27,568 bases of DNA, taken from QVMP01 sp047974325. Lineage in GTDB: Bacteria; Bacteroidota; Bacteroidia; Bacteroidales; Dysgonomonadaceae. A program made the translations under genes and the position numbers. Positions 1 to 7,910 of this stretch are shown piece after piece. Location of the stretch: the NCBI GenBank assembly GCA_047974325.1, contig JBKECE010000269.1, positions 1 through 27,568 on the forward strand, in the 5' to 3' direction. Numbering within the stretch: position 1 is the stretch's first letter; each line of letters starts with the position of its first letter. The notes beneath the pieces were generated by a model that made no database searches, had not been told where the DNA came from, and saw only the letters and a program-made list of their open reading frames with translations.

Positions 1-2
1 TA

Positions 3-221
3 ATCAATATAAAAATCAAAATTAATTTTACTAACCAATATTTAATAGAAAAAGCCGAAATAGCAGTTTTAAGTGTAAATTATCAACTTGCAAAAAAACT
101 TCTTGATAAAGGTTATTCTAAGATCATGGAAGGATTGAAAGCTGACGAAGCATCCGAATATTATAATTCCGCAAAAAAGGATTATGATAATCTATATGAT
201 CTTTTTGATTTAAAATATTGA
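3..221 (+). CDS. C-terminal end of an unidentified protein (5' end outside window)
   Basis: An open frame runs from the window edge to a TGA at 219-221 and gives 72 codons with no start needed inside the window. The residues are charged and Tyr/Lys/Asp-rich towards the end (for example ASEYYNSAKKDYDNLYDLFD), which suggests a helical, soluble C-terminus. I do not recognise a family. A hairpin with a T-run follows 11 bases after the stop, as expected for the end of a real transcription unit, and this is the main reason to believe the frame is coding. Nothing can be said about its function without the upstream sequence. Confidence 0.6.
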   Translation: MNIKIKINFTNQYLIEKAEIAVLSVNYQLAKKLLDKGYSKIMEGLKADEASEYYNSAKKDYDNLYDLFDLKY

Positions 222-232
222 TTTATATTTGT

Positions 233-259
233 AAGCGGCTAGATAGGTCGCTTTTTTTA
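233..259 (+). terminator. Rho-independent terminator of the partial gene
   Basis: Stem 233-239 (AAGCGGC) pairs with 247-253 (GTCGCTT) with one G-T wobble, around a 7-base loop, and runs straight into a run of seven T (252-258). It lies 11 bases after the TGA at 219-221. The minus-strand side has no T-run, so it mainly serves the plus strand. Confidence 0.8.
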
Positions 260-279
260 TCGTCAATCCTTATACTTCA

Positions 280-1107
280 TCAACCCAAGGTAGGTAATTT
301 TGAAACAATACCTCTGAGCCATGCAGCCCATTCTTTATGCGATTTCGTATCATTAAAAGTTTCAAAACAGATCGAATTACCGATATATAAAGTGAAAGTA
401 TTCCCTTTTTGTTTGAAAATTTCGTCAACAAAAAGGGCTATTTCAAAATTAATCTTAGAATGAATAAAACGACGAAAATTCTCAATTCTATAAAATAAAT
501 CTGAATTTTGAGCCTGAAAATAAAGAGGGACAACATCCCTTTGATTGACAATTGCTGCTTTGACAAAACCTTTGTTCCACTCCGAATCCATTATCTTATT
601 ACCACATTTTTGAGCAGTAATTCCCGCGGGAAACAAAACCAAATGATTGTCCGATTTATAAAAATCCTTGATCATCTGTATATTTTCCCGACTCTGATTA
701 CGATGCTTGTAAATTGGCAAAAACATTTCTTTTAACGGTTCTATCAACGTGAGAAATTCATTTGCATAGAATTTCAACTTCCCATCATATTTATATCCAA
801 GAACCTTGGCGATGCAGATAGCTTCCAAAGCCCCTTGCGGATGATTACATACAAAAATAAGCCTGCGACCATCCTGTGGCAGATTTTCGAGTCCTACAAC
901 ATTACAAGTAATATTAAAATATTTCATGCAGACATCTATAAAATCGAGATTCTTTTTACCCGGTGCACTAGCAAAAAGTTCATTAAGATCATCCTGATGA
1001 GCTATCTTTTTCAAAAAATACATTACAACCTTAGGCAGTTTCTTTTTCAAAAACTTTTCAGCAACTATCTGGTCAAGATCAATTCTTGCCACCTTATTTT
1101 CACACAT
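280..1107 (-). CDS. PlsC-like lysophospholipid acyltransferase family protein
   Basis: This 275-residue protein resembles the glycerophosphate/hemolysin-type acyltransferases that move an acyl chain onto a lipid acceptor at the inner face of the cytoplasmic membrane. The catalytic block is visible as CNHPQGALEA, with N88, H89 and E95. This is the H-x5-D/E form of the family, with Glu where Asp is more usual. The second block is FPAG (159-162), where classic PlsC enzymes have FPEG. There is no signal peptide. It is the last gene of a four-gene minus-strand operon, starting 12 bases after the upstream glycosyltransferase stop. The two preceding glycosyltransferases suggest that the acceptor is a glycolipid or a lipid-linked intermediate, but this is inference. 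Ordinary phospholipid synthesis is the alternative. Confidence 0.8.
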   Translation of the reverse strand: MCENKVARIDLDQIVAEKFLKKKLPKVVMYFLKKIAHQDDLNELFASAPGKKNLDFIDVCMKYFNITCNVVGLENLPQDGRRLIFVCNHPQGALEAICIAKVLGYKYDGKLKFYANEFLTLIEPLKEMFLPIYKHRNQSRENIQMIKDFYKSDNHLVLFPAGITAQKCGNKIMDSEWNKGFVKAAIVNQRDVVPLYFQAQNSDLFYRIENFRRFIHSKINFEIALFVDEIFKQKGNTFTLYIGNSICFETFNDTKSHKEWAAWLRGIVSKLPTLG

Positions 1108-1119
1108 AATTTTTCTTAA

Positions 1120-2298
1120 TTATTTTAAATCACTCACTACCCTATTTTTAATAATCTTATCAAACAAGTCGTAATAAGTATCAACCATATGACTCCAGCT
1201 ATAATTGTCTCTCGAAAACTGACCGAATCCAGATTGTCTTTGTTTATACAGATCTATATTCCGATCCAGATCTTTTAATTTTTCAATCCAGCTTTCTGCA
1301 TCACCGGAAGGAATCAAAACTCCGTTCTTCTCATTTTGAATTGCATCCGGAATACCATCTACATCAGCAGCAAAAACGAGTGTATCCTGCGTCGAGGCTT
1401 CGAGGCTGACTAATCCAAAACCTTCCAAATCGCCGTCTACACTGATGTTAGGCATTAAAAAAGCATCGACATAGCGCAATAATTGATCAATTTCAACTCT
1501 TGGCAGACATCCCAGATGCTTAATATCCGGATTGGAATACAATAGGTTACGTAAATTTCTTTCATCCGAAGTATATCCCAGAAAAAGCATTAACTTACTT
1601 CTGAACTTTTCAGGCAATAAGTAAATCATTTTTTCCCTTATGCCAGCTTTTGCGTGGAAAGGTCCGGCAATCAATAGCAGATACTGATCATTAACATGAG
1701 GCAAGACATTCATTATGAACCATGAAAAACCTTTTCTTAAAACGGGTCGCCCCATCATAAAGATCAATTTTTTTGAAGTTTTTATTTGTTTTTCTTCAAG
1801 CCATCGTTCAAATGTGTCAGCAGATTCATCCGGCAGGAAATCAATGCTGTCAACACCATTAGGTATAATTTCAATTTTATTCGGATTTATACCAAATTCT
1901 ATAGCTTTTCGGGCTGTTGCATTGCTCACAGATATCAGCAAAGAATATTCATTGAATTTTTTAAGAATATGATTCCGATAAATCTTACTTGGAAATGTCA
2001 CATCCAATCCATGCAATGTAGCAGTATAAGAAATATGTTCTTGTTTTTTGAAAAAAGAATAAAATGAAGCTATCAGCCCATCATTGAAATGAATGAGATT
2101 AATATAAGGATTTTCGGCACAAATTTTCCTAATTCGTCGGCTAAGATTCAGAAAAAAGAACATCTTACTTCCCTTACCATCATAAACCAAACGATGGACA
2201 ATACATTTTCTCTCCATTCCCGTTATCAATTCATAACTCTGTTTTTCCATTCCCCCAACTGTTGGTGGAAATTTATGACTTACAAATAGTATCTCCAT
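1120..2298 (-). CDS. Glycosyltransferase, GT4 family (operon gene 3)
   Basis: This 392-residue GT-B fold retaining glycosyltransferase should transfer a sugar from a nucleotide-sugar donor. Near the N-terminus is the glycine-rich acceptor loop VGGME (14-18). The linker carries PNGVD (146-150). The donor domain has GRPVLRKG (183-190), whose Arg and Lys contact donor phosphates, and the E-x7-E motif EGFGLVSLE (292-300). There is no signal peptide or membrane segment, so it is probably cytoplasmic or membrane-associated. Its ATG overlaps the stop of the flippase-like gene by one base (position 2298), which indicates translational coupling. Donor and acceptor cannot be read from the sequence. Confidence 0.92.
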   Translation of the reverse strand: MEILFVSHKFPPTVGGMEKQSYELITGMERKCIVHRLVYDGKGSKMFFFLNLSRRIRKICAENPYINLIHFNDGLIASFYSFFKKQEHISYTATLHGLDVTFPSKIYRNHILKKFNEYSLLISVSNATARKAIEFGINPNKIEIIPNGVDSIDFLPDESADTFERWLEEKQIKTSKKLIFMMGRPVLRKGFSWFIMNVLPHVNDQYLLLIAGPFHAKAGIREKMIYLLPEKFRSKLMLFLGYTSDERNLRNLLYSNPDIKHLGCLPRVEIDQLLRYVDAFLMPNISVDGDLEGFGLVSLEASTQDTLVFAADVDGIPDAIQNEKNGVLIPSGDAESWIEKLKDLDRNIDLYKQRQSGFGQFSRDNYSWSHMVDTYYDLFDKIIKNRVVSDLK

Positions 2299-3284
2299 TA
2301 CCCCTTAAGACTTTTTATATTACGCAATGTGATGTAAAAAAGAAACCCTATACAACTCCAGAAAAGTTGCCTGGAACGTCTTAGAATCGAAACAGACAAC
2401 CAGATATTGTATGAATTTATTCCGATGACAGATAAGAAAAGTTTATTTCCCAGTTCTTCCACACCTAATTGTCCGGGAATGAATGCTCCCATAGACTTGA
2501 TGAGAATAATACCTGTGTCTATCAACAAAGCATTCCACACTTTGATGTCAAAACCAAGAAAAGAGAGTATAAAATAGATCTCCAACGATCCAAGTATCCA
2601 ATGCAAAGAAAAAAACACAAATGAAAGAATTGCCTCCTGAGGTCTCTTTCTGATATATTCGGCCAATGAGGATCTCATTTCTCTAACATTGCGGATTATC
2701 TTTTTCCATTTCTTCCTATTTTCATCAGTTAGGCTATTTCCTGCATTATTTACATCACCTCTTCTAAGTGAAAAATAAGATAACGACAATAATAACAAAA
2801 CAACAATTGCAAATGAAATGATCAAAAGGAACTTCATTTTCCTTGGCAATCCATCAGACAGTGAGTATAATAACCATCCAAGAGAAACAATAGACAGAGT
2901 TAACAAGCTCAACATCATAATGATCCGTGCCAACAGCACTGATTTCAGAGCAATCCTTTCATCTACGCCCTGTTGTTCGAGCATGCGTGCATTGTAAAGT
3001 TCTCCTGCAATCACACTTGTAGGATTAAACAAGGCTATCGTATTTCCGGTATGTCTATATATGAATAGTTTGCCCAGAGGAGGCTTCGTCGTAGAATCAA
3101 TGCAAAATTTCCAACCTAATGCTCCAAATAAATATGCTCCAAATGTGCTGATAAGAATCCACAAAGCACTGAAACCAAGATGTCTTATAATATCGACCGA
3201 TGCAGGTATATTTGTCGCTCTCAGAAAAAAACAAAAACTAATCAAAACACTTATTATAAGAAGAATGCGTAAAAGTTTCTTCAT
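2298..3284 (-). CDS. UPF0104 / lysylphosphatidylglycerol synthase TM-domain (flippase-like) membrane protein
   Basis: This 328-residue polytopic membrane protein has about eight hydrophobic segments. It matches the LPG_synthase_TM (YbhN/UPF0104) family, which resembles the flippase domain of MprF. Family motifs are visible: NPTSVIAGELYNARML (87-102), with Glu95, and FIPGQLGVEELG (268-279). It lacks the cytoplasmic aminoacyltransferase domain of full MprF, so it is the stand-alone membrane form. It is flanked by GT4 genes, with a 4-base overlap upstream (ATGA, 3281-3284) and a 1-base overlap downstream. Movement of a lipid-linked product across the membrane fits this context, but the substrate is unknown. 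Confidence 0.85.
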   Translation of the reverse strand: MKKLLRILLIISVLISFCFFLRATNIPASVDIIRHLGFSALWILISTFGAYLFGALGWKFCIDSTTKPPLGKLFIYRHTGNTIALFNPTSVIAGELYNARMLEQQGVDERIALKSVLLARIIMMLSLLTLSIVSLGWLLYSLSDGLPRKMKFLLIISFAIVVLLLLSLSYFSLRRGDVNNAGNSLTDENRKKWKKIIRNVREMRSSLAEYIRKRPQEAILSFVFFSLHWILGSLEIYFILSFLGFDIKVWNALLIDTGIILIKSMGAFIPGQLGVEELGNKLFLSVIGINSYNIWLSVSILRRSRQLFWSCIGFLFYITLRNIKSLKG

Positions 3285-4456
3285 ACCGAGAGCATAGGAA
3301 TTCTGTGAGTGTGAGATAAAAGCTTTAAATCGCCAAAATAGGTATCAGCTAGATTTTCCCAGATATATGACTTCGAAGATTCCAAGCCGTTACACGACAA
3401 TTTTCGGGCAAGTTCGGGTTGCTCTATGATACTCGATATTCGGTTCAAAAAATCTTGGGCATCATATGACTTACATAAAAATCCGTTCACCGCATTTGTT
3501 ATAAAATCTCTGCTGCCTCCTCCGTCGGCAATCACACAAGGAAGTCCGCAAGCCATTGCTTCCAACACAACATTTCCAAATGTCTCAGTGACGGAAGGAA
3601 AAAAGAACACATCCGCAGAAGCATAAACAGATGCTAATTTTTCATGGTCGCAATGTCCCAGAAAGAATGCATTAGGCATTTGTTTTTCAGCATCATCTTT
3701 TGCTACTCCGTCACCCACTACAATAAAATTATATTTTAGGTGCTTTTCCTCAATCAACTTGTATACATTGAACATTGTTTGCAAATTCTTTTCCCAAACG
3801 AGTCTGCTGACGAATAAGATACACGGATTATCGTTTCCTGTCAGGGATTTCATCAAATTTTTGTCTTTTTTTGATGGGGAAAACAATTTTCGGTCTATTC
3901 CTCTTTTCCAGATTTTCAAGAGTTTCGACTGCATTCCTCCGTCTACCAATTCTTCTGCCAGACTCTCAGAAGGAACATAAACCTTATCACATCTATTGTA
4001 AAACGAATTAAGGATATTTCTGGCCTTTTGTTTTGTTAAATTAATCAAGAAAGGTAGCTTACCAAGATAATAGTCTATGTAACTGACAAAATTCGTGTGA
4101 TATATGGAGATTACCGGTATCTCGTAGCGTCTGGCTGCTTTCAAGGCGTAGTTGCCGAGCATAGATGGTGTAGAGATATGTATGACATCCGGCTCAAAAA
4201 GTTCTAGTTCTTCATCCAGTTTATTCTTCTGGAGCATTGGCAAAGCAACTTTATAATCTTCATTACCCGGTATGCTAAGATTCGACACCCGTATACATTT
4301 AAATCCTGCAATATTATCGGGACCCATACCGCAGACAAAAAGGAATTCAAACTGATCGGCCGGTATTCTGTTGATCAACTGGAACATGGTTCTCGAAGCT
4401 CCATCAAAATCGCTTATTAATATATCTGCAAAAAAAGCTATTTTATTTTTTCTCAT
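3281..4456 (-). CDS. Glycosyltransferase, GT4 family (first gene of the operon)
   Basis: This is a 391-residue GT-B glycosyltransferase of the SqdX/MgtA-like GT4 type (diacylglycerol or polyprenyl glycosyltransferases). The frame stays open to 4591, but I place the start at the ATG at 4454-4456: residues from there (RKNKIAFFAD) form the expected first beta strand, and the extra 45 residues are hydrophobic, AT-rich and unlike the family. Motifs include IYHTNF (118-123), with a likely catalytic His, KRGID (174-178), SRLVWEKN (217-224), GDG (258-260) and the E-x7-E block ETFGNVVLE (301-309). It overlaps the next gene by four bases. The lipid-acceptor role is suggested by similarity in layout to glycolipid synthases and by the acyltransferase in the operon. 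Confidence 0.9.
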   Translation of the reverse strand: MRKNKIAFFADILISDFDGASRTMFQLINRIPADQFEFLFVCGMGPDNIAGFKCIRVSNLSIPGNEDYKVALPMLQKNKLDEELELFEPDVIHISTPSMLGNYALKAARRYEIPVISIYHTNFVSYIDYYLGKLPFLINLTKQKARNILNSFYNRCDKVYVPSESLAEELVDGGMQSKLLKIWKRGIDRKLFSPSKKDKNLMKSLTGNDNPCILFVSRLVWEKNLQTMFNVYKLIEEKHLKYNFIVVGDGVAKDDAEKQMPNAFFLGHCDHEKLASVYASADVFFFPSVTETFGNVVLEAMACGLPCVIADGGGSRDFITNAVNGFLCKSYDAQDFLNRISSIIEQPELARKLSCNGLESSKSYIWENLADTYFGDLKLLSHTHRIPMLSV

Positions 4457-4824
4457 CTTTTGTTTACTTCTTTTCACAAAAGAAACAAACAGAAATAAAG
4501 TAAAGATTAAGAAGTTATTTAGAAACAGTGTATTTTTATACAATAAACACATACAGCACAAACCATAGTTATGAATCAGAATTATGAACATAATTTTATA
4601 TTGTTTAACCTAAAATGAAGCAACATTGGCACAATATAGGCATCTAATTATAACTGAAAAGACATATTTTATCGTATATTTGTGAGCAAACTATAGAAAA
4701 ATCAATTATATAATTAAACCTTTTGACTACGTTGGAGTCTAATCAACAAAGAAATTATACCTAGTATATCTAATTATTTATAAGAAAACAAGTTATTATT
4801 AAAATATTGAAAGGAGACAAAGCA
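4457..4824. other. Divergent intergenic region between the glycosyltransferase operon and the Tyr/Trp-rich secreted protein
   Basis: 368 bases without a convincing gene. It should hold promoters for both directions. On the plus strand there is one clear TATATTTG box (4675-4682). On the minus strand I find no exact TAnnTTTG box, only three-base-spaced variants, so the start site of the glycosyltransferase operon is not located. The rest is very AT-rich. The longer open frame over 4457-4591 on the minus strand is judged to be untranslated leader. Confidence 0.6.
4675..4682 (+). promoter_or_regulatory. Bacteroidetes -7 box for the 4825 gene
   Basis: TATATTTG matches the Bacteroidetes primary-sigma -7 consensus TAnnTTTG. 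No good TTTG lies at -33. If it is used, transcription would start near 4688 and leave a leader of about 135 bases before the ATG at 4825, which is long compared with other genes here. Confidence 0.45.
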
Positions 4825-6105
4825 ATGAAAAAAAGAGTGAAACTATCTGTTTTAAGCCTTCTAGCTTTCTTGCCGATGTTTGTTTTCGGACAAGGATGGG
4901 ATGATGACATCTATGGTGGCACCTCAACTCCGAAAAATACTAAACAAGCAAGTAATACTGTAACTGTGAAACAACCCACCTCAAATACATCAAAAGTTGT
5001 TGTTGTAAATGATGATGGCGATATGCAAATCGTCACTCGCGGCAATGTAGACATAGATGTTGATGCATATAACCGTAGAGGTGGAAATGTAGATGTTTAT
5101 GCCGCAAATGATACAATATATGATGAAGACTATGCAGAAAGTGACGATTATGAATACACTGACCGTATTGTAAAATTCGGCAATCCACAGAACAGTGTTA
5201 CCATAAACAGTGACAATGACATCAACGTATATGTAACCAATGACCTATACTCAGACTACTATAGCAACAGAGGCTGGAATTTCAATGTACATTATGGGTG
5301 GGGTGGTTATGGATATTATCCGTGGTATAATTCATGGTATGACCCATGGTACTATTCCTCATGGTATTATCCATGGTATGGATCAAGATATTCTTACTAT
5401 AATCCTTATTATTATGGATGGGGATGGAATGGAGGTTATTATGGAGGATGGTATGATCCATGGTATTATGGACGTCCTACATACTATTCAAACTATAATT
5501 CAAGAGGCAGAAGTACCGGATATTACAGTTCGGGAAGAGGAATATATAATAACAGCAACGCCAGATATTCATCATCAGCAGGGAGAAGCAGTTCAAGGAA
5601 TTCAGGTATTTCTTCAGGCAGAAATTCAAGTGTTGGCAGAACATCTTCGACAAGAGACAATTCTTCGGGTAGAATAAGTAATTCCACATCGACCAGAAAC
5701 AATTCTTTGGGAAGAACAAGCAATTCAGTATCCACTTCCAGAGGAAGTTCTACAACAACACGTCAAAATGGAACAGTTAGCAGAACACGTCCATCAAACA
5801 ATACATCGACAGGAAGAGTATCTTCTGAAAGTAATGTAAACACTCGCCAAACGAACACATCAACATCGCGTAGTTCTGGCACATACCAAAGAGAAACGTC
5901 TACATCTAACAACAGACCAAGCTCTACTCCAAGCTCAAACAGATCATACGATAGTGGAAGATCCAATAGTTCATCGTCTTCAAGCACTCGTTCCGGATCA
6001 TACAGCAGCGGATCGTCAAGCAGGTCTTCCGGAGGTGGTGGTGTTTCATCGTCAGGTGGAGGTGGTGGTTCTAGCCGTGGAGGCGGAAGCGGCCGTGGAA
6101 GATAA
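4825..6105 (+). CDS. Secreted low-complexity protein with Tyr/Trp/Gly repeat block and Ser/Arg-rich tail
   Basis: This 426-residue protein is of unknown function. The start is the ATG at 4825, chosen because AAGGAG (4811-4816) lies 8 bases upstream and the encoded N-terminus (MKKRVKLSVLSLLAFLPMF) is a standard signal peptide ending near FGQ (21-23). Residues 24-150 are acidic and Asn/Val-rich, with short strand-like repeats (GNVDIDVDAY, GGNVDVYAAND). Residues about 157-221 are dominated by Tyr, Trp, Gly and Pro, with the unit WYDPWYY or close variants recurring. Residues 222-426 are almost entirely Ser, Arg, Gly, Thr and Asn and end in a poly-Gly/Ser/Arg stretch. The composition suggests a surface-exposed or matrix-like, partly disordered protein. 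It has no catalytic motif, no lipobox and no recognisable sorting domain. A terminator follows. Confidence 0.85.
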   Translation: MKKRVKLSVLSLLAFLPMFVFGQGWDDDIYGGTSTPKNTKQASNTVTVKQPTSNTSKVVVVNDDGDMQIVTRGNVDIDVDAYNRRGGNVDVYAANDTIYDEDYAESDDYEYTDRIVKFGNPQNSVTINSDNDINVYVTNDLYSDYYSNRGWNFNVHYGWGGYGYYPWYNSWYDPWYYSSWYYPWYGSRYSYYNPYYYGWGWNGGYYGGWYDPWYYGRPTYYSNYNSRGRSTGYYSSGRGIYNNSNARYSSSAGRSSSRNSGISSGRNSSVGRTSSTRDNSSGRISNSTSTRNNSLGRTSNSVSTSRGSSTTTRQNGTVSRTRPSNNTSTGRVSSESNVNTRQTNTSTSRSSGTYQRETSTSNNRPSSTPSSNRSYDSGRSNSSSSSSTRSGSYSSGSSSRSSGGGGVSSSGGGGGSSRGGGSGRGR

Positions 6106-6127
6106 TCGTTGAAAGATTAAATAACAT

Positions 6128-6160
6128 AAAGCTGAGTTCGAGTAATCTGACTCAGCTTTT
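6128..6160 (+). terminator. Terminator after the low-complexity protein gene
   Basis: A perfect 10-base stem, 6128-6137 (AAAGCTGAGT) with 6150-6159, has a 12-base loop and only four T at its end. It lies 22 bases after the stop. No TAnnTTTG box is found between it and the next start at 6193, so some readthrough into the FadL-family gene is likely. Confidence 0.8.
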
Positions 6161-6192
6161 AAGAATAAAATAAAACAAAATATTATTGCATA

Positions 6193-7806
6193 ATGAAAAG
6201 ATTAGTAATTTCAATTGTAGTGATGGCCACAATCGTAGGTTCAGTCTTTGCACAGGGAGAGATTGACGCTTACAAATTATCCCGGAATGATCTCAAAGGA
6301 TCGGCTCGTTCTGTTGCAATGGGTGGTGCCTTTGGTGCACTTGGCGGAGATGTGTCTGGTGTTGCAATCAATCCGGCAGGTATAGGAGTATATACCAGTT
6401 CCGAAATTGTGACCACAATGAATTTTTCAAACACAAACACCAAGACAGAGTTAAATGCCGGAGAAATAGATGACCGTAAATTTAAATTCAGCTTTGACAA
6501 TCTGGCTTATGTCGGAGCATTCCCAACAGGAGATTATAATGTTCCGTTCGTAAATTTTGGATTTTCGTACAACAGATTGAAAAATTTTGATCGACAAATA
6601 TCTATGCAAGGTAATAACCTGAATTCTTCAATCATCGATTATATGGCATACAGGGCAGGTCAAACAAATACGAATGACCTTGGTCTGGTTTCTAATCCTT
6701 ATGCTTTTCAAGATGCTGACTGGCTTGGGGTTTTGGGCTATAACACTTTTGTAACAGGCTTGCAAGGATATGATTCCGAAACAGGCTATAACTATACAAA
6801 GAGAGGAAATTATAGTGGAAACTATGGAAGTATACTAGGAAATGGAGAACAAGTCAATAATCGTATGTTCTTACACGAAAAAGGATATATAAACAGTTAT
6901 GATTTCAATGTTGGAACAACCATCTCCAATATTCTAAGTTTGGGTGTTACTATTTCTGTTACAGATCTAAATTATAATTTATATTCAGAATATGACGAAA
7001 CATTCCTTGGACCGGAAGGAGGAAGTATGTATTTGACTAATCAATTGCGTACAGAAGGTGCCGGATATCAATTTAAAGGTGGTATAATCCTCAAGCCGAT
7101 ACAACAATTAAGATTGGGTGTTTCTTATCACTCTCCCACATGGTATAACCTCACCGACACTTATACTGCACAGCTAGATGCAATCGGAAATAAAGTTGAC
7201 AGTTGGGATTACGAAAACGGAGTTTCGTCTTTCGACTATAACTTTAAAACTCCTGATAAATGGACATTCAGTCTTGCAGGTGTGATCGGAAAGAGAGCTA
7301 TTATCAGTGCCGATTATGAATTGACCAACTATGGCAACATGACATTGAACACAACCAATGGCTCACCATTGTCTAACGGCATACCGAACGCAACAATATC
7401 AGAACATTTCAAAACATCCGGAGCTTTACGTGTAGGGGGAGAATTCAGATTCACACCTCAAATCACAGGACGTGTAGGCTATTCATGGGTAGAAAGCCCA
7501 ATTGAAAGCAAAGTTAAAGATGGTGTCACTGAAATTGTAACAGCAGGTGCCACACCTCAATATACTATCGATGGTAATGCAAATTATTTTACATATGGAG
7601 CAGGTTATAAGTTCAATAACAGTAACAATAATCCCAATAATTATTTTTACATCGACATTGCATTCATCATGAAAAATCAAAAGGATGATTTGTATCCATT
7701 TTCAAGTGTTGTAAATAATGATGGTTCGGTAGCAATAAATTCCGTACCCGCTAAGTTGACAACCAATAGTTTTGGAGGACTACTTACATTAGGATATAAA
7801 TTTTGA
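6193..7806 (+). CDS. OmpP1/FadL/TodX-family outer-membrane protein
   Basis: This is a 537-residue outer-membrane beta-barrel of the FadL family, whose members let hydrophobic compounds (fatty acids, aromatics) across the outer membrane; Bacteroidales members are often labelled hemin receptor. It has a signal peptide (MKRLVISIVVMATIVGSVFA, about 1-20), then the conserved N-terminal hatch segment SARSVAMGGAFGALGGD and INPAGIG, the hallmark Asn-Pro-Ala motif. Alternating aromatic/polar strands follow to a C-terminus ending in LGYKF, with a terminal Phe as needed for barrel assembly. The length is somewhat above E. coli FadL. The substrate is not deducible. It sits between two strong terminators, so it is probably monocistronic or transcribed by readthrough from the preceding gene. 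Confidence 0.9.
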   Translation: MKRLVISIVVMATIVGSVFAQGEIDAYKLSRNDLKGSARSVAMGGAFGALGGDVSGVAINPAGIGVYTSSEIVTTMNFSNTNTKTELNAGEIDDRKFKFSFDNLAYVGAFPTGDYNVPFVNFGFSYNRLKNFDRQISMQGNNLNSSIIDYMAYRAGQTNTNDLGLVSNPYAFQDADWLGVLGYNTFVTGLQGYDSETGYNYTKRGNYSGNYGSILGNGEQVNNRMFLHEKGYINSYDFNVGTTISNILSLGVTISVTDLNYNLYSEYDETFLGPEGGSMYLTNQLRTEGAGYQFKGGIILKPIQQLRLGVSYHSPTWYNLTDTYTAQLDAIGNKVDSWDYENGVSSFDYNFKTPDKWTFSLAGVIGKRAIISADYELTNYGNMTLNTTNGSPLSNGIPNATISEHFKTSGALRVGGEFRFTPQITGRVGYSWVESPIESKVKDGVTEIVTAGATPQYTIDGNANYFTYGAGYKFNNSNNNPNNYFYIDIAFIMKNQKDDLYPFSSVVNNDGSVAINSVPAKLTTNSFGGLLTLGYKF

Positions 7807-7829
7807 TAAGAAATATAACTGAAAAACTG

Positions 7830-7861
7830 AAAGCTGTTCATCGAATAATGAACAGCTTTTT
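7830..7861 (+). terminator. Terminator after the FadL-family gene
   Basis: A perfect 12-base stem, 7830-7841 (AAAGCTGTTCAT) with 7848-7859, has a six-base loop and then T. It lies 23 bases after the stop. Confidence 0.88.
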
Positions 7862-7871
7862 ATTTTTATAC

Positions 7872-7879
7872 TACTTTTG
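7872..7879 (+). promoter_or_regulatory. Bacteroidetes -7 box for panB
   Basis: TACTTTTG fits TAnnTTTG, lies just after the upstream terminator and would give a leader of about 25 bases before the ATG at 7911. The -33 element is not well conserved. Confidence 0.5.
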
Positions 7880-7910
7880 CATTATATTTTGTAATAAAAA
7901 CAATTGAAAA

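Noticed and set aside
4457..4591. A 45-residue N-terminal extension of the glycosyltransferase at 3281-4456
   Set aside because: The extension is hydrophobic and AT-rich, is not seen in GT4 proteins, and the ATG at 4454-4456 begins right at the first beta strand of the fold.
5240..5677. A 145-residue plus-strand ORF rich in Ile, Met, His and Gly inside the low-complexity protein gene
   Set aside because: It is a frame-shifted reading of the Tyr/Trp-rich repeats. The main frame has a signal peptide and a strong ribosome-binding site; this one has neither.
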